From DASQVO01 sp035640715 (GTDB taxonomy: Bacteria; Actinomycetota; Actinomycetes; Streptosporangiales; Streptosporangiaceae), in assembly GCA_035640715.1 (NCBI GenBank), contig DASQVO010000159.1, forward strand, positions 1 to 26,915: a stretch of DNA of 26,915 nt, in the 5' to 3' direction. Shown piece after piece: positions 8,830 to 16,527 of the stretch. Every line of letters starts with the position of its first letter. Within the stretch, counting starts at the first letter, position 1. The notes beneath the pieces are model-generated. The model ran no database searches, was not told the origin of the DNA, and worked only from the letters and a program-made list of their open reading frames with translations. Both the position numbers and the translations under genes were made by a program.

Positions 8830-9879
8830 TCAACGGGGTTTGCGCGGCGGCCCGGTGGAGCCACGGACGACCAGCCCGGCGTGCAGGCGCTCGACCGCAG
8901 GTGGCAGGTCGCGGCTTTCCATGCGGCGGAGCAGCAGGCTAGCGGCACGTCGGCCGAGGTCGACCGCCGGCTGGGCGACGACAGTGATCCCTGGTGTGAC
9001 CATGTCCATCCACGCGACATCGTCAAAGCCCACCAGCGACATGTCATCGGGGAGACGGAGACCCGCACGGTGCAGGACTCGCCAGGCCCGCACAGTAAGT
9101 ACGTTGTTAGCTGCGAAAATGGCCGTAAGCCCCGGCTGGCCGAGCAGGTCGCGGATCCGGCGCTCGATGAGGCTCTCGCTATCATGCGGCGCGGCCTTAA
9201 CCACCAGCGCATCGTCGAAAGGCAGCCCAGCCCGCTCCAGGGCGGTCCGGTAACCCCACTGGCGCCCGGCGTCGCTCGTCCAGTCGGTGCCGACGGTGAG
9301 GAGCGCGATCCGCTCGTGGCCCAGTGCGAGGATGTGAGACATGGCATCGATTGCAGCCTGTTCGTTGTCGAGGATCACCGCGTCGCACCCGTCTTGCGCC
9401 AGCTGCCGGTCGACCTCGACCACGGTGACGCCCTGGAGGCGCAGCAGGGTCGTGGCCTCACTGCCGACCGGCGTGATGATCACACCGGGCGTCCGCAGGG
9501 CGAGGAACGTCCGGGCCACCGTGACCTCCTGGGCGCTGTCCTTGTTGTCGGTGACCAGCACCACCTGGTAGCCGGCGTCACGCAGCGTCTGCTCGACGCC
9601 GACCACGACCTGCGCGTAGAACGAGTCGCTCAGGTCCGAGACCACGACACCGATCGCCCGGCTGGTCCGCTGCTTCAGCGTCTGCGCCGAGGCATCCGGC
9701 ACGTAGCCCAGCTGATCCGCCGCTTCAAAGAGCCGGCGCCGCACGGCGGCGGCCACATAGCCACGCCCGCTCAGTGCCCTCGATGCCGTGGACAGTGATG
9801 TACCAGCCGCCCGCGCGATGTCCGCAAGCGTCGCCGGCCGCTCGGGCGGAGTATCTGTGCGCTCGCGGGAAGCTGTCAT
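8830..9879 (-). CDS. LacI-family transcriptional regulator
   Basis: A 349-residue repressor-type protein. An N-terminal helix-turn-helix (about residues 17-40, TLADIARAAGTSLSTASRAL) is followed by the hinge region and a periplasmic-binding-protein-like effector domain (from about 75, AIGVVVSDLSDSFYAQVV) that ends with a normal LacI-type tail (LVGFDDVAWMDMVTPGITVV). It is probably a sugar-responsive dimer controlling the surrounding glycosidase genes. Candidate LacI-type sites lie in front of the glycosidase-like gene, between the divergent GH38/GH20 operons, and before the MBL-fold gene. The ATG at 9879 has no obvious Shine-Dalgarno. The effector is unknown; mannose-, GlcNAc- or galactose-containing oligosaccharides are guesses from the neighbours. 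Confidence 0.93.
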   Translation of the reverse strand: MTASRERTDTPPERPATLADIARAAGTSLSTASRALSGRGYVAAAVRRRLFEAADQLGYVPDASAQTLKQRTSRAIGVVVSDLSDSFYAQVVVGVEQTLRDAGYQVVLVTDNKDSAQEVTVARTFLALRTPGVIITPVGSEATTLLRLQGVTVVEVDRQLAQDGCDAVILDNEQAAIDAMSHILALGHERIALLTVGTDWTSDAGRQWGYRTALERAGLPFDDALVVKAAPHDSESLIERRIRDLLGQPGLTAIFAANNVLTVRAWRVLHRAGLRLPDDMSLVGFDDVAWMDMVTPGITVVAQPAVDLGRRAASLLLRRMESRDLPPAVERLHAGLVVRGSTGPPRKPR

Positions 9880-10260
9880 CGTCGCACGCCCATGCCGCCG
9901 GCCGCGCGCGACCTGGACGGAGCAAGGAATGCGATCATCTCAGACCACGCTGGTCAACGCCGTGCCCAGCCCACGGCGCGTACCCGGCATCCCCCGCAAG
10001 GCCCGCCCGCATGGCAGCGCGATCCCCTGAGTTCCTGCGCCATCGAGGCAGCGCAGCCCCTCACGCTGATCGAGGCGGCTAGCTGTTGCAGCGTCCACGT
10101 GTATCCCTCATTTAGTTTGCTACCCGACAGTAGCTTAAATTGCAGGGTTGTTTCGCGCTCATGGCCAACTACCCGGCCGTCCGCACACCACACGAGGCGG
10201 ACGGAGCGAAACATAAGGCAGGAACTGGCGAATTTCGGCCAGGCGCGGTTAGCCTCAGCC
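9880..10260. other. Intergenic region between lacI-type gene and ABC pseudogene
   Basis: About 380 bp hold the upstream regions of the minus-strand LacI gene and the plus-strand ABC remnant. Apart from the inverted repeat at 10119-10134 I see no gene. A minus-strand open frame of 102 codons crosses it (9954-10262) but has no recognisable domain and I do not call it. Confidence 0.4.
10119..10134. promoter_or_regulatory. Inverted repeat GCTAC-N6-GTAGC, possible operator
   Basis: GCTACCCGACAGTAGC is a perfect 5-bp inverted repeat with a 6-bp spacer, flanked by AT-rich TTT and TTAAA. It lies about 125 bp upstream of the ABC ATPase remnant and about 240 bp upstream of the LacI start. Its sequence differs from the AACGTT-type sites, so if functional it would bind a different protein. 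It could also be a small hairpin. Confidence 0.3.
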
Positions 10261-10786
10261 ATGTCCTAAATCAATCTGGAGCACGCGACGAAGGAGTACC
10301 CGAGGATATCGTAGCCATCAACACATCTCCCTTTCCATCGACGACGGGGAGTTCCTGGTTCTGGTAGGACCATCTCGCTGCGGCAAGACGACGCTATTGC
10401 GCTCCATCGGCGGGCTGGAAGGCACGACGGCCATACGCATCGTCATCGGGGACAACGACGTTTCCAAACTTCCGCCGGGAGCGCGGGACCTGGCGATGGT
10501 GTTCCAGAATTACGCGCTGTATCCGAACATGACCGTCCGGCAAAATCTCGGGTACAGCCTCCGGGTTCACAAAGCACCCAAGCACGAGATCGCCCGGCGG
10601 GTCCAGGCCGTCGCCGAAATGCTCGGCCTGGACGAGCTGCTCGACCGCTGACCAGGCGCTCTGTCCGGTGGCCAGCAGCAGCGTGTCGCCACGGGCCGGG
10701 CGATCATCAGGGAGCCGGCCGCCTTCCTGATGGATGAGCCGCTCTCCACACCAGCCGGCTCCACTTCTTCGATCTCGCGAGCGTGA
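10261..10786 (+). pseudogene. Decayed sugar ABC transporter ATP-binding subunit (MsmX/UgpC/MalK type)
   Basis: Pieces of one ATPase can be read across three frames. They are I-N-L-E-H-A-T-K-E-Y-P after ATG-TCC; H-I-S-L-S-I-D-D-G-E-F with Walker A GPSRCGKTT; AMVFQNYALYPNMTVRQNLG (Q-loop), ending at a TGA at about 10650; and, in a shifted frame, LSGGQQQR (signature) and LMDEPLS (Walker B). Lesions visible are TAA as the third codon (10267-10269), a frameshift near 10320, another near 10650, and loss of everything after Walker B. The usual glycine of GPSGCGK is Arg. The order and spacing match multi-sugar import ATPases shared by several permeases. The gene is dead; it shows that the island once encoded sugar import. 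Confidence 0.85.
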
Positions 10787-10823
10787 ACTCGCTGCTCCGG
10801 GCGGCTGATGCCGCCGCAGCCCA

Positions 10824-10843
10824 GCGGGCCCTGTCAGGCCCGC
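10824..10843 (-). terminator. Hairpin at the end of the FAD oxidoreductase gene
   Basis: A perfect 7-bp inverted repeat, GCGGGCC-CTGTCA-GGCCCGC, with a 6-base loop that contains the oxidoreductase stop codon. No T-tract follows in the minus direction, so an intrinsic terminator is only possible. Confidence 0.35.
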
Positions 10844-12396
10844 AGCGCCTGGCCGGTCCCGGCGAGCACGCGCTGGAGGCGCCCGATGTCTACCTTCTGC
10901 ACGCTCGTGCCGCCGATGGCGGCCAGCGCTGCGGCCGTTCCTGCCGCCTGGCCCAGGGACATGAGCGTGGGCTCGGTCCGCACCGATCCGAAGGCCACGT
11001 GACTGGCCGAGCAGCAGACCGGGACCAGGAGGTTGACGCAATCTTCTTTGGACGGCACCAGGACCCGGTACGGGATGGGGTACGGGGGAACGGCCACTGA
11101 CAGATAGCCCTCGTTGAACACCGCTGCGGTGCAGTCGTACTCGGGCAAGTACCGCCAGGTACGCTCCATCTCCCGGATGTCGATGTTGTACGAGCCCATG
11201 GCTACAGTGTCGGCCTGTGGCCGGGGGTCGAGCAGGTCATGCTCGGTGAGCACGAACGAGCCGACCATCCGCCTCCCGTCGCGCACGTACAGCTGGTGCG
11301 GCCAGCCACCCGTATCAGCGAACTCGTCGGCGGACAGGCCCCATCGCCTGATCTCGCGGCGGATGTGCTCCGGCACGCTGTCGTCGTGGCCGAGGAAGTA
11401 GAGGAACTCGTGGCTGTAGGCGAGGTGGCGCTGGCGCACCCGTTCCCGCGTGCGGGCGTCGCCGTCGGGATAGTCGCGGTTGGAGCCGTCCAGCAGATTC
11501 AGCGAGAAGGGGCCGATGGAGTTCACGTCGCACTTGCCCCCGGGCAGGAGGTCAGGCACGAGGCCGAGCAGGTCCCGGGCCCCGATGCTGGCCGCCGCCA
11601 CGTCAAGGTAGCGGCGCAGCAGTTCGAAGCGGCCAGGGTCGTAGCCCTCGGGCTGCTCGATCGGGATCGCGTTCGCCGGCCGGTCGGTCAGGCACAGCCG
11701 GAATCCATAGCTTTGCAGGGCGCCGTCCTCCTCGCCGAGTCGCTCGGCAGGCCAGCCGCAGCGGTCCAGTGCGGGCGGGCGGATGAAGGGCAGCAGGCTG
11801 GTCTCACCGTTCGCCGCGCCGGGCGCTGCAGGCGTGGCGAACGGTGAGATCACGCAGGCGAAGTTGTGCTTGCTTGGCCGGTAGGCCGGCTGGCGCCCAG
11901 CCCAATGCTCGGCGTGCCGCCGTCGGTTTTCCCGGCCGACCCGGTAGGGGACGCCGGCGCCCGCCATGAGATCGCCCTCGTAGGAGGCGTCGACGAAGAT
12001 CGCCGCGCGGTGCCACCGGCTGGGGGTACGGCATGACTCGACCACCTGGCGGCCGCGGTCCACCCCGGCGAGCGGTTCGCCCAGGTCGACCTCCACCCCG
12101 GCGGCATCCAGCAGGGCGCACAGGATCTGCTCGGCGACGTGCGGCTCCGGGCCGCGCAGCTCAAACAGGTTCGCGCCGTAGTGGTCCGCGACGGACTGGT
12201 AGAAGGCGCGGGTCAGTCCCCCGATCACTGCGGCGGCGCCCACGTCGGTCCAGCCCAGGCCGCCGGAGACCATCCCGCCGATGTGGCGGCCGGGCTCGAC
12301 CAGGCGCACGGCGGCGCCGGCATTGGCAGCCGCGACCGCGGCCATGACACCGGCTCCGGTCGCGCCGTACACCACAACGTCCGGGTCGCTGCTCAT
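10834..12396 (-). CDS. FAD-dependent oxidoreductase (FAD_oxidored family)
   Basis: A 520-residue flavoprotein with an N-terminal dinucleotide-binding fold. V-V-V-Y-G-A-T-G-A-G spans residues 7-16, followed by an acidic strand end (V-R-L-V-E-P-G) and the HIGGMVSGGLGWTD segment typical of the PF12831-like family. Members are frequent in carbohydrate-catabolic clusters, but substrates are mostly unknown. It begins 16 bp after the stop of the GH1 gene, so it is the third gene of the GH38-GH1-FAD operon. No strong Shine-Dalgarno precedes the ATG. There is no signal peptide, suggesting a cytoplasmic enzyme that oxidises a released sugar or sugar derivative (inference). Confidence 0.85.
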   Translation of the reverse strand: MSSDPDVVVYGATGAGVMAAVAAANAGAAVRLVEPGRHIGGMVSGGLGWTDVGAAAVIGGLTRAFYQSVADHYGANLFELRGPEPHVAEQILCALLDAAGVEVDLGEPLAGVDRGRQVVESCRTPSRWHRAAIFVDASYEGDLMAGAGVPYRVGRENRRRHAEHWAGRQPAYRPSKHNFACVISPFATPAAPGAANGETSLLPFIRPPALDRCGWPAERLGEEDGALQSYGFRLCLTDRPANAIPIEQPEGYDPGRFELLRRYLDVAAASIGARDLLGLVPDLLPGGKCDVNSIGPFSLNLLDGSNRDYPDGDARTRERVRQRHLAYSHEFLYFLGHDDSVPEHIRREIRRWGLSADEFADTGGWPHQLYVRDGRRMVGSFVLTEHDLLDPRPQADTVAMGSYNIDIREMERTWRYLPEYDCTAAVFNEGYLSVAVPPYPIPYRVLVPSKEDCVNLLVPVCCSASHVAFGSVRTEPTLMSLGQAAGTAAALAAIGGTSVQKVDIGRLQRVLAGTGQALRA

Positions 12397-12412
12397 CGCG
12401 GGGAACGCCCGG

Positions 12413-13789
12413 TCATAGCACCGCGTCGAGCGCGTTCCCCGCGGCCACCCGGGCGAGGTAGGCGCCGCTGTCCTTGACAGTGCGGCACTGGGTCTCGTAG
12501 TCGACGTGCACCAGCCCGAAACGCTGCCCGTAGCCGGATGCCCATTCGAAGTTGTCCATCAAGGACCAGTGGAAATAGCCGAGGACGTTGGCTCCCCGCT
12601 CGATCGCGGCATGCACGGCCAGAAGGTGGGCGTGCAGGAAGCTCACCCGGCGCTGGTCGTGCACCCGCCCGTCCTCGCCGGGCTGCTCGTTGAACACGCC
12701 GCCGTTCTCGGTGACGATCAGCGGCGGGCTGCCGTACTCGGAGTGCAGCCGTAGGAGCGCGTCGGTAAGGCAGCCGGGAACGATCTCCCAGCCGGCATCG
12801 GTGAGGGGGACGCCATCCTCGGGGGCCTCGACCCGCCACGGCCACCGCTGGCCGCCAGGCATGGCACGCACGCGGCGGCGGGTGTAGTAATTCACGCCCA
12901 CGAAGTCGCAGCGGGCGCCGATGGCCGCGAGGTCGCCGGCCTGTATGAAGTCGGCCGGGCCGGTAACCCGCTCGTAGCGGGCGGCCATATCTTCCGGGTA
13001 GCTGCCGCGCAGCACGGGATCGAGGTACCAGCGGTTGACGTAGCCGTCTGACGCCCATGACGCGTCCCGGTCCGCCGGGGTGTCACTCGCCAGGTAATGC
13101 GGGAACAAGCTGTAGGCCACCCCCACCCGCGCCTGGCGGCCGCTGGCCGCCAGGGCCTGCACAGCCCGGCCATGTGACAGGAGCAGATGGTGCGCTGCCT
13201 GCATCGAGCCGGCCACATCACGCTCACCCGGAGCATGTATGCCAAGCTCATGGCCGAGTACAGCGACGATCCACGGCTCATTCTGGGTGATCCAGTGCGT
13301 CACCCGGTCACCGAAGCGCTCGAAGCACAGGGCGGCGTACTCGCCGAAACGGTCGGCCACCTCGCGGTTCCGCCAGCCACCCCGGTCCTGCAGAGCCTGC
13401 GGCAAGTCCCAGTGGTAGAGCGTGACCAGCGGCGTGATCCCGCGGCCGAGGAGGGCGTCGATGAGGCGGTCGTAGTGGTCCGCGCCTTCCTTCGCGACCC
13501 GGCCGTGGCCGTCGGGGAGCAGGCGCGGCCAGGCGAACGAGAAGCGGTAGGAATTCAGCCCCAGGCCGGCGATCAGCTCCACGTCCTCGGCCCACCGCCG
13601 GTAGTGATCGCAGGCCACGTCGCCGTTGTCGCCGTTTTCCACGTGCCCCGGCTCATGGCTGAAGCGATCCCAGATGGATTCACCCCGGCCGTCGGCGCGG
13701 ATCGCGCCTTCTATCTGGTACGCCGAGGTCGAGGCCCCCCACATGAACCCGCCGGGGAATCTGAGGCGTGCCGGGCTCTGGCTGGTCAC
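12413..13789 (-). CDS. GH1 family beta-glycosidase (beta-glucosidase-like)
   Basis: A 458-residue GH1 enzyme starting at GTG 13789. Features are FMWGASTSAYQIEG (16-29), acid/base Glu171 in TQNEPW, nucleophile Glu361 in VTENGG, and the YFHWSLMDNFEWASGY segment near the end. The GTG overlaps the TGA of the upstream GH38 gene (GTGA), and GGAGGA (13801-13796) lies 6 bases before it, so this start is preferred over an in-frame ATG at 13849 inside the GH38 gene. GH1 enzymes remove beta-linked glucose, galactose, mannose or related sugars; the exact specificity cannot be read here. No signal peptide is present, so it probably acts on imported oligosaccharides. Confidence 0.95.
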   Translation of the reverse strand: MTSQSPARLRFPGGFMWGASTSAYQIEGAIRADGRGESIWDRFSHEPGHVENGDNGDVACDHYRRWAEDVELIAGLGLNSYRFSFAWPRLLPDGHGRVAKEGADHYDRLIDALLGRGITPLVTLYHWDLPQALQDRGGWRNREVADRFGEYAALCFERFGDRVTHWITQNEPWIVAVLGHELGIHAPGERDVAGSMQAAHHLLLSHGRAVQALAASGRQARVGVAYSLFPHYLASDTPADRDASWASDGYVNRWYLDPVLRGSYPEDMAARYERVTGPADFIQAGDLAAIGARCDFVGVNYYTRRRVRAMPGGQRWPWRVEAPEDGVPLTDAGWEIVPGCLTDALLRLHSEYGSPPLIVTENGGVFNEQPGEDGRVHDQRRVSFLHAHLLAVHAAIERGANVLGYFHWSLMDNFEWASGYGQRFGLVHVDYETQCRTVKDSGAYLARVAAGNALDAVL

Positions 13790-16347
13790 TTGCTGTCCTC
13801 CGGGACGGTCTGCCGCACCGGCGCGGCGCCCGGGCGTTCGGCCGGCCATTCCATGAGTGACACCTCCCGCACCGGCAGCCGCTGGTCATCGGGCACCAGG
13901 AAGGTCTTGATCTCCCCCGGCGCGAAGTCGGCTTCCGCGCTGCGCCCGAGAAAGCCGAGGTCGATGCGGCAGTGTGCCGGCCTTGCGGCGGTCTCGTAGG
14001 CCCGGACGATGACGCCGCCGCCGTCCTCGGCGCGCTTCAGCGCCGAGACGATGACGGATCCGTCCCCGGCGTCCAGGAAGCTCCGTGCGGTGGGCAGGTC
14101 TCCCGGGTGGAAATGCTCGGGCAGCGCGGTCAGCGGCTGGTTGAATCCCTCCGCCAGCCTGACCGTTCCCGCCTGGCGCCAATCGCCCGCATGCGGCAGC
14201 AGGCCGTAGGTGAACTCCTGGTACCCCTGGTCGAGGTACTGGTACTGCTCCTTCGGGTCGAGCTCCCGTGGATCGTGCCAGGCGTATACGGGGCTCCGGG
14301 TCACGGTCATGCCGATCTCTGCGTCCCGCACGTCGTAGCCGTGCTTGCCGTCGTTGACCACCGATAGCCCGGCGGCCTGCCCTGCGGGGAGCAGGCCGCA
14401 GACGTCGACCCAGGCTTGCGCTGGCTCCTCAGCACCGGTGGCCGGCCGCTCAACGTGCCCGTAGGGGACGGAATAGGCCGCGCGGGCGCCGGTCAGGGCG
14501 CTGGGGAAGCGGAGCTTGAGCAGCCGCTGCTTCTCCTGCCAGTCCAGCGCGACGCGGACCTCGATGTGCCTGGCCCCCGCGGCGAGAATCAGGTCCTCGA
14601 CCAGGGTGGAGTTGTTGTAGGTGCTCTCGACGCGGATCCGGGTGCGGACCGGCCCGTGCTCCACTCTCCGGACCGACCTGCAGCTGAACTGGCCCACGAC
14701 GCGGTCGTAGGCCTCCACCCCGTGGCTCCAGGTATCCGACAGATCCTCGATCACGACCGCGTGCGGGCCGGGCCGCTCCGGCATGAGCTCTGCCCCGCAC
14801 TCCGCACCTGTCAGGCTGGCCAGCCAGCCGGTGGCGGCATCCACCTCGGCGCGGACGAGGCCGTTGTCGAGCACGGTCTCGGGCTGCTGGCCGGCGGCCG
14901 GCACCGCATCCGGCGCCGCGCCCGCGGGCTCCGGCAGGAGCCGGTAGACCCGGTACCCGAGCGCCGGGACCTGAGCCGAGAGCGCCAGACGGCGGTGCCG
15001 GCCGCCGACGCTGGCGAGGGACTGGATCCGCTGCACCCCGACGGCATGGCCATCGAAGTCCTCAGCTATGACCTCCTCGCTGGAAACACCCTCGAACTCG
15101 AACTCCACCGTGCCGGAGACGTCCCAGGGCAGTAGATTCACGACGATGACCGGGATTATTCCTGGCTCGGGCGGGATGGCCACCCGCCCCCCGATCGACT
15201 GGATGGCCCGGTTGGCCGCGGAGGCGGCGATGGAAGACGCCTGGCCGTACTGGTCGCGGCTGTCCTCGTACGCGGCAGAGATCGCCGTGCCGGCGAGGGT
15301 GTCGTGGAACTGGTTGAACAGCACCATCTTCCACGCCTCGGTGAGCGGCTCCATGGGGTATTCGGATCCGGTTACCGCGGCGGCGACCGTCGCCAGCTTC
15401 TCCGCCCGTACCAGCAGGTTCTCGGCCCGCCGGTTCCAGCGCTTGACGCCGGAGTGCGCCGAATAGCAGCCGACCGAGTGGTGCTGCAGTTCGCCGGCGT
15501 ACTCGGGCAGCTCGTCCTGCCTGGCCTGCTGGTATCTGAAGTAGTCATGCATGGCCGCGAAGCGGAGGTCCAGCGTGGCGCTCTCGCGGGCGATGCGGCG
15601 GATGCTGTCGAGATTGGCCCGCGTCGGGCCGCCGCCGTGGTTCCCGACCCCGTAGAACACCATGAGCTGGCTCTCCTCCGGCACGGACTTTCCCAGGACG
15701 TGCTCGATGAACGCGTCAAGGTCACTGCCGGGACTGCAATAGCCGTGCGGGATGCGGTAAGCGATGACGCTCGAACCGTCCTCGCTGTGCCAGCGGAAGC
15801 ACTCGGCCGGCAGTTCCTTCTCGTTCGGCTCGGGACGGAGGAACGCGTAGCTTATGAGCCCGCTCTTGCGGAGTATCTGGGGCAGTGTCGCGTTGTGGCC
15901 GAACGGGTCGACGTTGCACCCGACCGTGGCGGTCATCCCGAACCGGGAAGCCAGGAACCGCTGTGCGTACAGGCCCTGCCGTACGAACGACTCACCGGAA
16001 GGGATATTGCAGTCCGGCTCGATCCACCAGCCGCCCACGATCTCCCAGCGTCCTTCGGCCACGCGCCGCCTGATCTTTTCGAACATGACCGGGTCGACCT
16101 GCTCGATCCAGGCCAGGTAGGCGACGGAGTCGCAGCTGAAGACGAACTCGGGGTACTCGTCCATACGATCGAGCGCCGACGCGAACGTGGCCCGCACCTC
16201 GTGCAGGCCCTCTGGCCACTGCCACAGCCAGACGGGGTCGATATGCGCGTTGCCGATCATGTGCAGGACGCGTTTGCGGCCAGGCAGCGCGCCCGCGGGC
16301 TGGCTCGTCAGGGTAAAGCTGCCCGCGCTCACGGCATCGGCCGTCAA
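13786..16347 (-). CDS. GH38 family alpha-mannosidase
   Basis: An 853-residue enzyme starting at TTG 16347. The N-terminal catalytic domain shows the zinc-binding GNAHIDPVWLWQW (His35 and Asp37), GWWIEPDCNIPSGES, nucleophile Asp147 in NVDPFGHNATLPQ and His237 in GVGNHGGGPT. A helical linker and the GH38 C-terminal beta domain follow. AAGGAGG (16358-16352) lies four bases before the TTG, which supports this start. The open frame continues about 600 codons further upstream, but that part is antisense to the GH20 gene and has no homology of its own. It is the first gene of the GH38-GH1-FAD operon and diverges from GH20. GH38 enzymes release alpha-linked mannose from N-glycan- or mannan-type substrates. 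No signal peptide is seen. Confidence 0.95.
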   Translation of the reverse strand: MTADAVSAGSFTLTSQPAGALPGRKRVLHMIGNAHIDPVWLWQWPEGLHEVRATFASALDRMDEYPEFVFSCDSVAYLAWIEQVDPVMFEKIRRRVAEGRWEIVGGWWIEPDCNIPSGESFVRQGLYAQRFLASRFGMTATVGCNVDPFGHNATLPQILRKSGLISYAFLRPEPNEKELPAECFRWHSEDGSSVIAYRIPHGYCSPGSDLDAFIEHVLGKSVPEESQLMVFYGVGNHGGGPTRANLDSIRRIARESATLDLRFAAMHDYFRYQQARQDELPEYAGELQHHSVGCYSAHSGVKRWNRRAENLLVRAEKLATVAAAVTGSEYPMEPLTEAWKMVLFNQFHDTLAGTAISAAYEDSRDQYGQASSIAASAANRAIQSIGGRVAIPPEPGIIPVIVVNLLPWDVSGTVEFEFEGVSSEEVIAEDFDGHAVGVQRIQSLASVGGRHRRLALSAQVPALGYRVYRLLPEPAGAAPDAVPAAGQQPETVLDNGLVRAEVDAATGWLASLTGAECGAELMPERPGPHAVVIEDLSDTWSHGVEAYDRVVGQFSCRSVRRVEHGPVRTRIRVESTYNNSTLVEDLILAAGARHIEVRVALDWQEKQRLLKLRFPSALTGARAAYSVPYGHVERPATGAEEPAQAWVDVCGLLPAGQAAGLSVVNDGKHGYDVRDAEIGMTVTRSPVYAWHDPRELDPKEQYQYLDQGYQEFTYGLLPHAGDWRQAGTVRLAEGFNQPLTALPEHFHPGDLPTARSFLDAGDGSVIVSALKRAEDGGGVIVRAYETAARPAHCRIDLGFLGRSAEADFAPGEIKTFLVPDDQRLPVREVSLMEWPAERPGAAPVRQTVPEDSK
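13796..13801 (-). promoter_or_regulatory. Ribosome binding site of the GH1 gene
   Basis: GGAGGA on the minus strand, six bases before the GTG start at 13789 and inside the last codons of the GH38 gene. It fixes the GH1 start and shows translational coupling. Confidence 0.75.
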
Positions 16348-16351
16348 CGTT

Positions 16352-16358
16352 CCTCCTT
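16352..16358 (-). promoter_or_regulatory. Ribosome binding site deciding the TTG start of the GH38 gene
   Basis: AAGGAGG on the minus strand, four bases before TTG at 16347. A GTG 15 bases further in (16332) is too far from it, and no other start in the frame has a comparable site. Confidence 0.65.
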
Positions 16359-16490
16359 CGCGCCGCGACGGCCGAGGCACGGGTGCAGGCGCGGTCGCCA
16401 GCCAATCGCAGCACGGCCGGAACCTCCACCTCGGCGGCGTGGCCGCCCGTGGACCCAGCCTGACATCACTGATAGCCTGGCCAGCATGCC

Positions 16491-16504
16491 TGAGAACGTT
16501 ACCA
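16491..16504. promoter_or_regulatory. Candidate LacI-family operator O3 between divergent operons
   Basis: TGAGAACGTTACCA matches the LacI/GalR pattern TGNNAACGTTNNCA. It lies 23 bp before the ATG of the GH20 gene and about 144 bp before the GH38 start, where one bound repressor could block both divergent promoters. It is nearly identical to TGGGAACGTTATCA at 18366. Confidence 0.6.
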
Positions 16505-16527
16505 CATTGGTGTCTGTTGGCTGATAA

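Noticed and set aside
9954..10262. 102-codon minus-strand ORF upstream of the LacI gene
   Set aside because: No recognisable motif, an unusual Cys/Arg-rich tail, and overlap with the regulatory region and the pseudogene start.
16342..16355. AACGTT at the GH38 start as a further LacI operator
   Set aside because: CGTCAACGTTCCTC lacks the TG...CA flanks and overlaps the ribosome site, so it is most likely chance.
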